From assembly GCA_946407055.1 (NCBI GenBank), contig CAMJMP010000001.1, positions 1 through 64,000 of the forward strand: a stretch of 64,000 bases of DNA, written 5' to 3'. The position numbers and the translations under genes are program-made. Below are positions 41,018 to 48,837 of this stretch, piece by piece. Numbering within the stretch: the first letter of the stretch is position 1; every line of letters begins with the position of its first letter. The stretch is from an uncultured Mycoplasmatota bacterium (GTDB lineage Bacteria > Bacillota_I > Bacilli_A > RF39 > UBA660). The notes under the pieces are model-generated. The model was not told the DNA's origin, did no database searches, and saw only the letters and a program-made list of their open reading frames with translations.

Positions 41018-41914
41018 ATGAATATTTATAAAAACGGAAATTATACAGTTGTAATTCTTCAAGATGGAACTAAAATAAGAAAGACAAATGATGATGAATT
41101 TATTCCTTCATTTGCTGAAAATTGTGATGTAAAAATTACAGATAAGTGTTCAATTGGATGTCCTTGGTGTTATGAAGGATGTACTAAGGAAGGTAAACAT
41201 GGTGATTTATTTAAGTATAAATTTATTGAAACACTACATCCTTATACCGAAATGGCACTTAATGGAAATGATTTAAATCATCCACAACTTGAAGAGTTCC
41301 TTAATTTCCTTAAAACTAAAAAAGTATTTGCAAATATTACTGTTCATCAAAAGCAGTTTATAAATAATTACGATTTTATTAAAAGGCTTATTGATAACAA
41401 ATTAATTTACGGTATTGGTATTTCTTATAATCATTATAATCAAGATTTTATTGATAAGATTAAAGAAATACCAAATGCTGTACTTCACACTATTAATGGT
41501 ATTCTTTCTGAAGATGATATAAACAAGCTGAAAGGAAACAACCTTAAAGTTCTTGTACTTGGATATAAATATCTTCAAAGAGGAATATCATATAGTGATG
41601 ATAACCAATATATTATTGATAAGAATTGGAAGTATCTTAAAGAAGAACTTCCAAAGATTATTGCTAATAATTATTTTCAACTTATTTCATTCGATAATCT
41701 TTCTCTAAATCAACTTGATGTTAAAAGACTTCTTAGTGATAAAGAATGGGAAGAGTTCTACATGGGTGATGATGGTAAATACACTTTTTATATAGATATG
41801 GTAAAAGGTGAGTTTTCTAAAAATTCTATTGCTTCTGAAAGATACCCTATTGGAGATAAGACTATTGATGAAATGTTTAAATTTATTACATCTAAAAATG
41901 AAGTTACAAATTAG
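41018..41914 (+). CDS. radical SAM protein
   Basis: 298 residues. The 4Fe-4S motif is CSIGCPWC (C44, C48, C51), with an extra C55 (YEGC). NGNDLNHP and later strands fit the SAM-binding barrel. Substrate unknown. Similar phage radical SAM proteins exist. It overlaps the first of four paralogs with FETNSSS motifs by 17 nt, so they are translationally coupled and those proteins are candidate substrates. No SPASM or auxiliary cluster is seen. Confidence 0.88.
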   Translation: MNIYKNGNYTVVILQDGTKIRKTNDDEFIPSFAENCDVKITDKCSIGCPWCYEGCTKEGKHGDLFKYKFIETLHPYTEMALNGNDLNHPQLEEFLNFLKTKKVFANITVHQKQFINNYDFIKRLIDNKLIYGIGISYNHYNQDFIDKIKEIPNAVLHTINGILSEDDINKLKGNNLKVLVLGYKYLQRGISYSDDNQYIIDKNWKYLKEELPKIIANNYFQLISFDNLSLNQLDVKRLLSDKEWEEFYMGDDGKYTFYIDMVKGEFSKNSIASERYPIGDKTIDEMFKFITSKNEVTN

Positions 41915-42440
41915 ACCTAGAATATTTGAAACGAATTCAAGTTCTACACATTCTTTAACTTGTTGTGAATCTAATAAGATTGAAGATACAATTAAGCATA
42001 TATTTTGGAAGAATATTGATGAATCTGAATTTGATTATGGACTCAATTTTGATGATTATAATAACATTGTAGTTGTTGAAGGTCTTGACCTTCCTTCTGG
42101 ATATGAAGAATCTAGTGTGTATATCATATTTATGAATTGGGAAGCTAAAGTACAAGTTTTACTTAATTATCTTTTTAATAATCTTCATCCAAATGATGCA
42201 CTCATAGAAGATGTTAAAGATATAATTCTTTCTGAACTTAAACGTCGAGGACATGAAAATATAACAGATGTTATTATTGATGAAGAATCTATAAAAAATA
42301 AGGGAACTTGGTTTGAATGTGACAAGATCAATATGAAGAATTTTATTGATGTTTTTAAAACATATATCACAGGAGAAAATAGTTTAATCTATTCTGATGA
42401 AGCTTATTCTTCTGATGGTATGAAAATTTTAATTTATTAA
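41898..42440 (+). CDS. FETNSSS-motif protein, copy 1
   Basis: 180 residues, read from ATG 41898. N-terminus KLQIRPRIFETNSSSTHSL. The later part is helical and acidic with VLLNYLFNNLHP, which recurs in copies 3 and 4. The Ser-rich N-terminal segment is near invariant in all four copies while the rest is variable. Coupled to the radical SAM gene. Confidence 0.85.
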   Translation: MKLQIRPRIFETNSSSTHSLTCCESNKIEDTIKHIFWKNIDESEFDYGLNFDDYNNIVVVEGLDLPSGYEESSVYIIFMNWEAKVQVLLNYLFNNLHPNDALIEDVKDIILSELKRRGHENITDVIIDEESIKNKGTWFECDKINMKNFIDVFKTYITGENSLIYSDEAYSSDGMKILIY

Positions 42441-42442
42441 TT

Positions 42443-42724
42443 ATGAAAGTACAAATTAGACATGGTCTTTTTGAAACAAATTCATCTTCTGTGCACAGTT
42501 TAACTATTGTGCCAGAAAGTGAAATTGATAAATGGAGAGAAGGAAAGCTTTTCTATAGTTATGACGAAGATCGACTAATTCCTATTTCAGAAATAGAGAA
42601 TTATGATCCAGATTGGATATCAAATTTTGAAGATTTTGGTGATGAATATGAAACCTTCTTTGAAAAGTATACTTCTCCATCTGGTGATAAAATAGTAGCA
42701 TTTGGTTATTACGGACACGATTAA
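42443..42724 (+). CDS. FETNSSS-motif protein, copy 2 (short)
   Basis: 93 residues. N-terminus KVQIRHGLFETNSSSVHSL, then an acidic body. The shortest copy; it lacks the LLNYLF segment and ends with a Gly/Tyr-rich AFGYYGHD tail. TAATTATG junction upstream. Confidence 0.85.
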   Translation: MKVQIRHGLFETNSSSVHSLTIVPESEIDKWREGKLFYSYDEDRLIPISEIENYDPDWISNFEDFGDEYETFFEKYTSPSGDKIVAFGYYGHD

Positions 42725-42725
42725 T

Positions 42726-43208
42726 ATGAAAGTACAAATAAGACGAGGTCTTTTCGAGACCAATTCAAGTTCAGTACATACTCTTGTTATTGGAAATCAT
42801 GGACAAAATATTTACGAGGATCTTCCCAAAGAAATAAAATTTGAACTGGAACCAATTGATTATTGTTCTCCTGATACTGTACAAAAGAAAGCTAATTTCC
42901 TTTATAGGCAAATAATAGCTTTTTCTGATGATACAGTAGAAGACATGAATAAAATCAAAAAGTATCTTCAAGAATTTAATATAAAGTGTATCTTTACTAA
43001 TCCTCTTGAATATCCTTTCTTTAGAGATGTTATTAACGATATATATGATATATCAGATTTTCTAATTGATATTCTTGAGAATAGTACAACACTAATGAAC
43101 TATCTTTTCAGTGAAGATTCATACATTGGTTGTTACGATAACAATTATTGGGAAGAGCAAATAGTAAAGCCAACAAATTTAATAAAGTTTAATATTGAAG
43201 ACGTATGA
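42726..43208 (+). CDS. FETNSSS-motif protein, copy 3
   Basis: 160 residues from ATG 42726. N-terminus KVQIRRGLFETNSSSVHTL. Contains LMNYLFSEDSYIGCYD, corresponding to copies 1 and 4. Helical body, acidic. Overlaps copy 4 by 4 nt. Confidence 0.85.
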   Translation: MKVQIRRGLFETNSSSVHTLVIGNHGQNIYEDLPKEIKFELEPIDYCSPDTVQKKANFLYRQIIAFSDDTVEDMNKIKKYLQEFNIKCIFTNPLEYPFFRDVINDIYDISDFLIDILENSTTLMNYLFSEDSYIGCYDNNYWEEQIVKPTNLIKFNIEDV

Positions 43209-43690
43209 AACAACAAATTAGACGTAATCTCTTTGAAACTAATTCAAGTTCTGTACATAGTATTGTAATTACTAAAGAACCATTAAGTAATATTCCAAAA
43301 AGTTTATGTATAGTAAGGAAGGAATTTGGATGGGAAAATAGAATATATCATGATATTGAGGATAGAGTATCATATCTTTATACAGGTATACTTGAATGTT
43401 TTAAAAACGATGAACAAGAAAGATATATCAATAAACTAATTAAGTTTCTTGAAAAACTTGGAGTGGAAGTAGAAATTGATCATGATAATGATAGTGATTG
43501 GTATGGAATTGATCATGTTTATGAACTTATAGACTTTATAAAAGATATTTTCAATGATGAAGATTATCTTTTTAACTATCTATTTTCACCTACATCGTAT
43601 ATAATGACAGGAAATGATAATGAAGATCCTAATCCTTATGATGATGAAGTACCAGATAATACAATTTATCATTATATAAAAAGTAATTAA
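43205..43690 (+). CDS. FETNSSS-motif protein, copy 4
   Basis: 161 residues. N-terminus KQQIRRNLFETNSSSVHSI. Contains LFNYLFSPTSYIMTG. Closest in layout to copy 3, so the array grew by tandem duplication. Function unknown. Confidence 0.85.
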   Translation: MKQQIRRNLFETNSSSVHSIVITKEPLSNIPKSLCIVRKEFGWENRIYHDIEDRVSYLYTGILECFKNDEQERYINKLIKFLEKLGVEVEIDHDNDSDWYGIDHVYELIDFIKDIFNDEDYLFNYLFSPTSYIMTGNDNEDPNPYDDEVPDNTIYHYIKSN

Positions 43691-43692
43691 TT

Positions 43693-44025
43693 ATGGGAGA
43701 AAAGAAATTATATCAAGTATTTAGAATTGACATATGTTTCACATCATATGCAATTGATTATGTATTTGTTGGAGGCGAGTCTGCAGAGGATATAAGAAAT
43801 CATTTTAAAGACGTATTCTCAGACGAAAAGATTGAAGTTTGTGAATATACTAAAGACGAATATCCTGATAATGAAATAGGAGATATTGTATATGAACCAC
43901 AATATACAGATGATGAAATTGAAGAAATTTTTAGTTCTTCACAATTTCCTCGTATTGCTCCAGTAAAGGATCTTTATACTACAACACCTTATTGTATTTT
44001 AGACTCTATTGCTTATTACGAATAA
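43693..44025 (+). CDS. hypothetical acidic protein
   Basis: 110 residues. YQVFRIDICFTSYAIDYVFVGGESAEDIRNHF resembles the DpnD/PcfM layout in longer form. The C-terminal half is acidic. Lies between the FETNSSS array and the PARG-like gene. Confidence 0.72.
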   Translation: MGEKKLYQVFRIDICFTSYAIDYVFVGGESAEDIRNHFKDVFSDEKIEVCEYTKDEYPDNEIGDIVYEPQYTDDEIEEIFSSSQFPRIAPVKDLYTTTPYCILDSIAYYE

Positions 44026-44027
44026 AT

Positions 44028-44774
44028 ATGGCATACTTTTATGAATCTCATGAACATACTGCCAAAATGGAAGAGTTGTTCAGTAAAGAAATTAAAAATT
44101 GTATTAATAATACAAGTGTATATCGTGTTATGTCGGATTTTAATCCGACTAACATAGATATTACAGTAGAAGCTTTAACAACATCTGATGCAATTACTAA
44201 ATACAAAGATTCAAAAAGACTTTGTTGTTTAAATTTTGCTTCTTTCCGACATCCTGGAGGTAGTTTTGGTTATAAAGAAGTACATCTTGCACAAGAAGAA
44301 TGGATTTGTAAAGATTCATTCCTTTACAACATATTAAAGGAATTTAAAAACGAATATGTTAAAAATAGTTTTTGTAATAATTATGATTTATACGAAAACT
44401 TTGCATTATATTCTCCAGACGTTGTTTTTGTAGACACAGAATACAATCCAATTGCTAAGTGTGATGTTCTTACTTGTGCTGCACCTAACGCTAAGGTTGC
44501 TCGTAAAAACTATAATGTAGATACTAAAGATATTGAACACGCAATGCGTCAACGTATTGATTTTGTTCTATCAACAGCAAAAGCACAAGGAGTTAAGACT
44601 TTCATTCTTGGAGCTTTTGGTTGTGGAGTATTTGAAAATGATCCTACTTTTGTATCACAGACTTTTAAACATTTGTTAGATACCAAGGATTACGGTTTTG
44701 AAAAAATTATTTTCGCTATTCCAGGTGGTCCTAATCTTAAAGCTTTTCAAAAAACATTTTATACAAAATATTAA
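44028..44774 (+). CDS. microbial-type PARG-like ADP-ribose glycohydrolase
   Basis: 248 residues from ATG 44028. It carries LNFASFRHPGGSF (70-80), AQEEWICKDSFLYN (the QEE substrate-binding loop) and LGAFGCGVFEND, which together mark the bacterial PARG/DUF2263 type. These remove ADP-ribose from proteins or nucleic acids. A phage may use it to reverse ADP-ribosylation by host defence. Last gene before a terminator. Confidence 0.88.
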   Translation: MAYFYESHEHTAKMEELFSKEIKNCINNTSVYRVMSDFNPTNIDITVEALTTSDAITKYKDSKRLCCLNFASFRHPGGSFGYKEVHLAQEEWICKDSFLYNILKEFKNEYVKNSFCNNYDLYENFALYSPDVVFVDTEYNPIAKCDVLTCAAPNAKVARKNYNVDTKDIEHAMRQRIDFVLSTAKAQGVKTFILGAFGCGVFENDPTFVSQTFKHLLDTKDYGFEKIIFAIPGGPNLKAFQKTFYTKY

Positions 44775-44783
44775 TATTAATAT

Positions 44784-44820
44784 CCCTTCCTTGTTTGAAC
44801 AAGGAAGGGTAAATATTTTA
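44784..44820 (+). terminator. terminator after the PARG-like gene
   Basis: CCCTTCCTTG (44784-44793) and CAAGGAAGGG (44800-44809), 10 bp perfect with a 6-nt loop, followed by TAAATATTTTA. The downstream tract is AT-rich, not a T-run, so efficiency is uncertain. Confidence 0.75.
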
Positions 44821-44824
44821 AAAT

Positions 44825-45007
44825 ATGGAAAAAGATTATGTTAGTTTCGAAATAGCTAAATTAATTAAAGAAAAAACAGACTTTAATATACCAATTGAAT
44901 GTAGACCTTTACTCCCGTGGTTTTTTTGTATGTATGATGAAGATGGAAAATTCTGTATAGGTTGGTTAAGCGGTAGTGGTTTAGCATCAGGTTGGAAAAG
45001 ATTTTAA
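44825..45007 (+). CDS. small hypothetical protein
   Basis: 60 residues, with a Trp/Cys-rich middle (LLPWFFCMYDEDGKF) and a Gly/Ser-rich end (WLSGSGLASGWKRF). First gene after the terminator. Function unknown. Confidence 0.65.
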   Translation: MEKDYVSFEIAKLIKEKTDFNIPIECRPLLPWFFCMYDEDGKFCIGWLSGSGLASGWKRF

Positions 45008-45013
45008 TTTGAT

Positions 45014-45036
45014 TTTGATACAGATATAGTATCAAA
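45014..45036. repeat. palindrome, possible operator
   Basis: TTTGATAC (45014-45021) and GTATCAAA (45029-45036), perfect 8-bp arms with a 7-nt spacer, in a 69-nt gap. The layout suits a dimeric repressor site. No promoter match was seen beside it. Confidence 0.45.
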
Positions 45037-45076
45037 GATAATCATTCAGTTTTTATCGAAACAAAAGCAAAAAAAT

Positions 45077-45220
45077 ATGTCAGGATTTGACGGTAGTACA
45101 GCTAACGGATTTGTTATGAGAGCAATTCCAGAAACATTTTCAAATCTCAGAGATGGAATCCAAAATCCATTTTATGGTATTGTTAGTTTTAAAGCATTTA
45201 CTTGTTTTTATTCAAAATAA
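45077..45220 (+). CDS. short ORF, possibly a gene remnant
   Basis: 47 residues from ATG 45077. MSGFDGSTANGFVMRAIPETF begins like a longer soluble protein, but the end (VSFKAFTCFYSK) reads as an abrupt tail. It may be a truncated gene. No family identified. Confidence 0.5.
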   Translation: MSGFDGSTANGFVMRAIPETFSNLRDGIQNPFYGIVSFKAFTCFYSK

Positions 45221-45221
45221 T

Positions 45222-45392
45222 ATGATATTTAATCATATAATTACATCTATTCCAATAGAATTAGTTCCAGAAATACCCCTATCACCATCAAATATTGAAA
45301 ATTTTAAATATAGAATAATATACTTAAATTATGACACCAGAAGATTTAACACAATTTTTAAAAGAAAACCTAAAAATAGACGTTTGGAGTGA
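45222..45392 (+). CDS. doubtful short ORF overlapping the next gene
   Basis: 56 residues from ATG 45222. It overlaps the better-supported gene at 45331 by 62 nt in another frame. The basic C-terminus (RKPKNRR) lies entirely in the overlap, which suggests either a shadow or a gene truncated by a frameshift. Confidence 0.3.
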   Translation: MIFNHIITSIPIELVPEIPLSPSNIENFKYRIIYLNYDTRRFNTIFKRKPKNRRLE

Positions 45393-45480
45393 ATACGATG
45401 ATGAACATGGTTTACAAAAAATTAATGTAGGCTTATACTTAGGTAATGAAAAAATTAGTACATCATGTAGTTATTTATAG
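45331..45480 (+). CDS. small hypothetical protein
   Basis: 49 residues, TPEDLTQFLKENLKIDVW then strands INVGLYLGNEKISTSC. It resembles short phage proteins with a helix plus beta-hairpin. The junction to the next gene is TAGTTATG. Preferred over the overlapping frame. Confidence 0.65.
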   Translation: MTPEDLTQFLKENLKIDVWSEYDDEHGLQKINVGLYLGNEKISTSCSYL

Positions 45481-45482
45481 TT

Positions 45483-45815
45483 ATGATTGATTTTGAAACT
45501 CTTGGATATAAAAATGTAACAAAAGATAATCCAATTCGTTTTTCAGAATGTCTTGGTGAATTTTTTGAAAGTGTTTATCCTTATGATAAAAGATATTATA
45601 GAAAAGATGGATGCATAGAAATAGAATTAAAAGTAGGAAATCATTATGATTTGTATTTTATTTCTGGCATTTGTTATTATCCTAAAGGATGGCAAAAATT
45701 TGAAATTATTAATCCAGAAAAACATATTATTGAATATCTTAATAAAACTCTTGATACAATAAAACATAAAATAGCAAATAATTTAGAACATTATGGATTA
45801 CGAACAGAGATATAA
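45483..45815 (+). CDS. hypothetical protein
   Basis: 110 residues. A mixed alpha/beta protein with CIEIELKVGNHYDLYFISG and a helical end. Function unknown. It overlaps the next gene by 23 nt. Confidence 0.72.
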   Translation: MIDFETLGYKNVTKDNPIRFSECLGEFFESVYPYDKRYYRKDGCIEIELKVGNHYDLYFISGICYYPKGWQKFEIINPEKHIIEYLNKTLDTIKHKIANNLEHYGLRTEI

Positions 45816-46578
45816 AGAGGCTTTAGATGAGGCTAAAGCAATTCATAAAGCTATAAAACAAGACTTAAAGCCAGTTATAGAACAAATCTTTCCTGAACTT
45901 AAAGAGTCAGATGATGAGAGGATAAGGAAAGCAATAATTTGTGGAATGAATGCTTTAAAAAAGGGCAATAAAATATACTTTGCTGACATCTATATTGATG
46001 ATATTCTTGCTTGGCTTGAAAAGCAAGGTGAGCAGAAGTCTGCCAATAAGGTTGAGCCAAAGTTCAAGGAGGGTGATTGGGTTGTGTTTAATGGTCTCAC
46101 CCTTTATATAAATGAAGTTGTAAAAGGGTATTATAGAACAATATCTAAAAGTGGTACACCTAATAGTTATGATTGGAATATTGATAATGCAGCAAGACTT
46201 TGGACAATTAAAGATGCAAAAGATGGTGATGTGCTTTTTCATTCAGATTCTGCTTCCAATGGAATTTTTATATTTAAAGAATTATTAAAATATGAATTTG
46301 GTGAAAAAGTAATATGTTATTGTGATTACGATTCTGAAGACCATTTTTGTTTAGGTGAACATCATACTTGTTGCTGGGCAGATGCTAAAATTCTTCATCC
46401 AGCCACTAAAGAACAGCGTGAAACTCTCTTTGAAAAAATGAAATTAGAGGGTTACAGATGGGATGAAGATGAAAAGAAAGTAATAAGATTTGAAAGATTT
46501 GTTAGAAGAGAAGAAAGTGATTTTGCTTTTAAAGAAGATGAAAATGGAGTCATAAAATTTGTTCACGAGAAAAATTAA
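45793..46578 (+). CDS. WLEKQ-family mosaic protein, copy 1
   Basis: 261 residues in two modules. The helical N-terminal module (EQIFPELKESDDERIRKAI ... DDILAWLEKQGEQ) spans 1-80. The C-terminal module has KPKFKEGDWVVFNGL, LWTIKDAKDGDVLF and PATKEQRETLF-EKM-EGYRW. This family is widespread in gut phages and Bacteroides genomes, with an unknown role. Both modules recur in the copies at 48838 and (in part) 49765. Confidence 0.88.
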   Translation: MDYEQRYKEALDEAKAIHKAIKQDLKPVIEQIFPELKESDDERIRKAIICGMNALKKGNKIYFADIYIDDILAWLEKQGEQKSANKVEPKFKEGDWVVFNGLTLYINEVVKGYYRTISKSGTPNSYDWNIDNAARLWTIKDAKDGDVLFHSDSASNGIFIFKELLKYEFGEKVICYCDYDSEDHFCLGEHHTCCWADAKILHPATKEQRETLFEKMKLEGYRWDEDEKKVIRFERFVRREESDFAFKEDENGVIKFVHEKN

Positions 46579-46580
46579 TT

Positions 46581-46847
46581 ATGGAAACAATATTAATTAC
46601 ATTTAGTATATTAATAATAACATTTATTGTTGGAGGTATTATTTGGGCAAACATAGCAGAACGTAGACATTTTAATAATGGTATTTGTCCTTGTTGTGGA
46701 CAACCTCTAAGATGTTTTGATATGGACTCGCAAGGCGGCTATTTATGGAAGTGTGATAATTGTGGTTATTTTACCTCTACGAGTTGGATAAAACATAAAA
46801 ATGTTAAAATACAAAGGAAACGACAAATTAATTATGGCACACTGTAA
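46581..46847 (+). CDS. membrane protein with zinc ribbon
   Basis: 88 residues. A membrane helix (about 4-24), then CPCCGQPLRC ... CDNCGYF, a zinc-ribbon pair. Lies between mosaic-family genes. Function unknown. Confidence 0.78.
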   Translation: METILITFSILIITFIVGGIIWANIAERRHFNNGICPCCGQPLRCFDMDSQGGYLWKCDNCGYFTSTSWIKHKNVKIQRKRQINYGTL

Positions 46848-47250
46848 TTTATTATTTGTTGGTAAAATATCAGATCTTCAAAGAATATTTGATAATGCTC
46901 CAGATAGTTCTTCTGAGACAGCAGCAGAAATAACAATCGGTGCTGATTATGTAGATTGGGAAGATGAATATTGGGGTAGTGGCGAATTTACTAAGTTTAC
47001 TAAAAAAACTAAAGGGATCTGTCATTTAAATTATAATGATGTCATTGAAGGACATTGGTATGATTGTTATGACGTCAGAGATCCTAATCATTATGGCAGT
47101 TTTGATTGTCTTAATTGTCCCGATTATGAACCTTATGAAGAAGGAATAAAATGGGAAGAGAGAGAAAAAAGAAATAAAGCTAGAGCTATAGAAGCAATAA
47201 AGAAATTACCTGATGATACAGTATTTTTCTTTGCAGATAGTCATTGGTAA
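46834..47250 (+). CDS. hypothetical protein
   Basis: 138 residues from ATG 46834 (an ATG at 46801 would add 11 residues and deepen the overlap). Tyr/Trp-rich acidic middle and two Cys (DCLNCPDY). No family recognised. Confidence 0.7.
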   Translation: MAHCNLLFVGKISDLQRIFDNAPDSSSETAAEITIGADYVDWEDEYWGSGEFTKFTKKTKGICHLNYNDVIEGHWYDCYDVRDPNHYGSFDCLNCPDYEPYEEGIKWEEREKRNKARAIEAIKKLPDDTVFFFADSHW

Positions 47251-47264
47251 TAAATAGAAAATAT

Positions 47265-47669
47265 ATGAAAGTAACAGAATTAATGATAGGCGATTACGTC
47301 AAATATCAAGGATATAATTATATTATTGAAGAAATTTCTACAAAAGGTTGGATACATCTTATTCATCCAGAAGTAAAAGTAAGAGTAAATATGACGAGTG
47401 ATTATATAATTGACTTGTTAGAACCTATTCCAATTACTCCCGAGATACTTAAAGCAAATGGATTTGAACAAAGTATGGATGATGAAGATAAATATTATTT
47501 TGAAGATAGTAGTATTATCTTTAAACATAATGATAAATATCTGTTTAGTGCTTCTATAAACGGAAGTAAAGGTATGTTATATCTCTGTGCAAATTACGTG
47601 CATGAATTACAACATGCACTTAAAATATGTGGTCTTAATGAGTTAGCTGATAATTTAAAATTGAAATAA
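47265..47669 (+). CDS. conserved protein, LEPIPITPEILKANGF type
   Basis: 134 residues. ELMIGDYVKYQGYNY at the start is a beta-barrel strand pair. LLEPIPITPEILKANGF then YVHELQHALKICGL are signature segments of a family common in Bacteroidota phages and genomes. The HELQH string resembles a zincin motif but is probably coincidental. Confidence 0.85.
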   Translation: MKVTELMIGDYVKYQGYNYIIEEISTKGWIHLIHPEVKVRVNMTSDYIIDLLEPIPITPEILKANGFEQSMDDEDKYYFEDSSIIFKHNDKYLFSASINGSKGMLYLCANYVHELQHALKICGLNELADNLKLK

Positions 47670-47670
47670 T

Positions 47671-48096
47671 ATGAAAAAGCTTATAGACTATCTTCTTTTA
47701 AAAATAATATTACGCCAAAGAATGGTAAATATTAAGGAAATGATGGACTTATCAGAAGTAACAGACGTATACGCTAAATATGTTTGTAAAATGCACAATA
47801 GGTCAAAGTGGTGGATGGGAGAATTGACAACTTTCTATGTTGAAATTGGTCAATCTTTTATGAATGGATATATCAAAGCACTTCATGATAATGGTTTAGA
47901 GTTCAAAAATGGACTTGTCAAAAAAAGAGATATTACTCATGATATGCCCATTGGAGCACTCAAATATTATCGTGAAGATGCAATTGAAGAAACAAAAAAT
48001 AAAGCTGCTGATATACTTCAAAAAGTATTAGAGAAATATGAAACCTCAAAAACTAATATAGCAACTATTGTTAGCGATTTTAAAAAAGCATTGTAA
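47671..48096 (+). CDS. hypothetical helical protein
   Basis: 141 residues, mostly helix. Has YAKYVCKMHNRSKWWMGEL and a charged C-terminal helix. No motif recognised. Starts one nt after the previous gene. Confidence 0.75.
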   Translation: MKKLIDYLLLKIILRQRMVNIKEMMDLSEVTDVYAKYVCKMHNRSKWWMGELTTFYVEIGQSFMNGYIKALHDNGLEFKNGLVKKRDITHDMPIGALKYYREDAIEETKNKAADILQKVLEKYETSKTNIATIVSDFKKAL

Positions 48097-48099
48097 AAC

Positions 48100-48618
48100 A
48101 TGGAACATATTATAATAAGATGTAAACATTGCAAAAAAGAATATATTTATTGCACATACGGTAATGGACCTGAATATGGCACAGAAGAAGGTTGTTCAAA
48201 AGAATATTGTGCTGAATGTCAACAAGCTATTGATAATGCATTAGCTAATATTCCTGTTAAGTTTAAACCTATTAAAGTAGAAATAACTGATGAAAAAGAG
48301 AAAAAGAAAATCTTAAGTCAGTTAGATGATATTAAAACAAAAGCAGAAAAAAAGGATGTATTTCATGTAATTAGGTTAAATTGGGGTTCATCGAACTATG
48401 ATAATATAGACATATATACTTATAATTCAAAAACGTATTATGTAGAATATAATGATGATACACCTAATGATAAGCATCTTTTAATTGAAATGGAATACGA
48501 TATTACAGCAGAAAAAGTAACTTCAAAGTTGTGGAAAACAACTCATAAAAATTCTTTTCAGCATGGACGTAATATTGTTAATGAATTAAAGCATTTGAAA
48601 AATAAACATGGATTATAA
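48100..48618 (+). CDS. protein with N-terminal zinc finger
   Basis: 172 residues. RCKHCKKEY ... CSKEYCAECQQ gives two CxxC-like pairs (about 8-40), then a charged helix and a beta-rich C-terminal domain (FHVIRLNWGSSNYDNIDIYTYNSK). Function unknown. Confidence 0.78.
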   Translation: MEHIIIRCKHCKKEYIYCTYGNGPEYGTEEGCSKEYCAECQQAIDNALANIPVKFKPIKVEITDEKEKKKILSQLDDIKTKAEKKDVFHVIRLNWGSSNYDNIDIYTYNSKTYYVEYNDDTPNDKHLLIEMEYDITAEKVTSKLWKTTHKNSFQHGRNIVNELKHLKNKHGL

Positions 48619-48829
48619 AAATATAGAAATGTGGTTTGCTCGTAGCACTGAATATAATTTTTTATATGTGTTCATTGCTAAACCAACTTACAATGAAGAA
48701 TATGGTGTATGGGAAGACCTTGAATCCGAAAATGGATATGAACCACTCTGTCTATATGACAAGTGTTATCTTGATATTACTTTTGAAAATTCTCCAATGA
48801 AAGTTTCTGATTATTTTAAATATAAATAA
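48608..48829 (+). CDS. small hypothetical protein
   Basis: 73 residues, aromatic-rich strands (NFLYVFIAKPTYNEEYGVWED). No family recognised. Overlaps the preceding gene by 11 nt. Confidence 0.7.
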   Translation: MDYKNIEMWFARSTEYNFLYVFIAKPTYNEEYGVWEDLESENGYEPLCLYDKCYLDITFENSPMKVSDYFKYK

Positions 48830-48837
48830 ATAAAATT

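Noticed and set aside
47601..47615. HELQH string in the 47265 protein, resembling a zinc-protease HExxH motif
   Set aside because: It sits in the family-conserved YVHELQHALKIC helix of a common small phage protein; related proteins, as I recall them, do not keep the Glu. No other protease feature is present.
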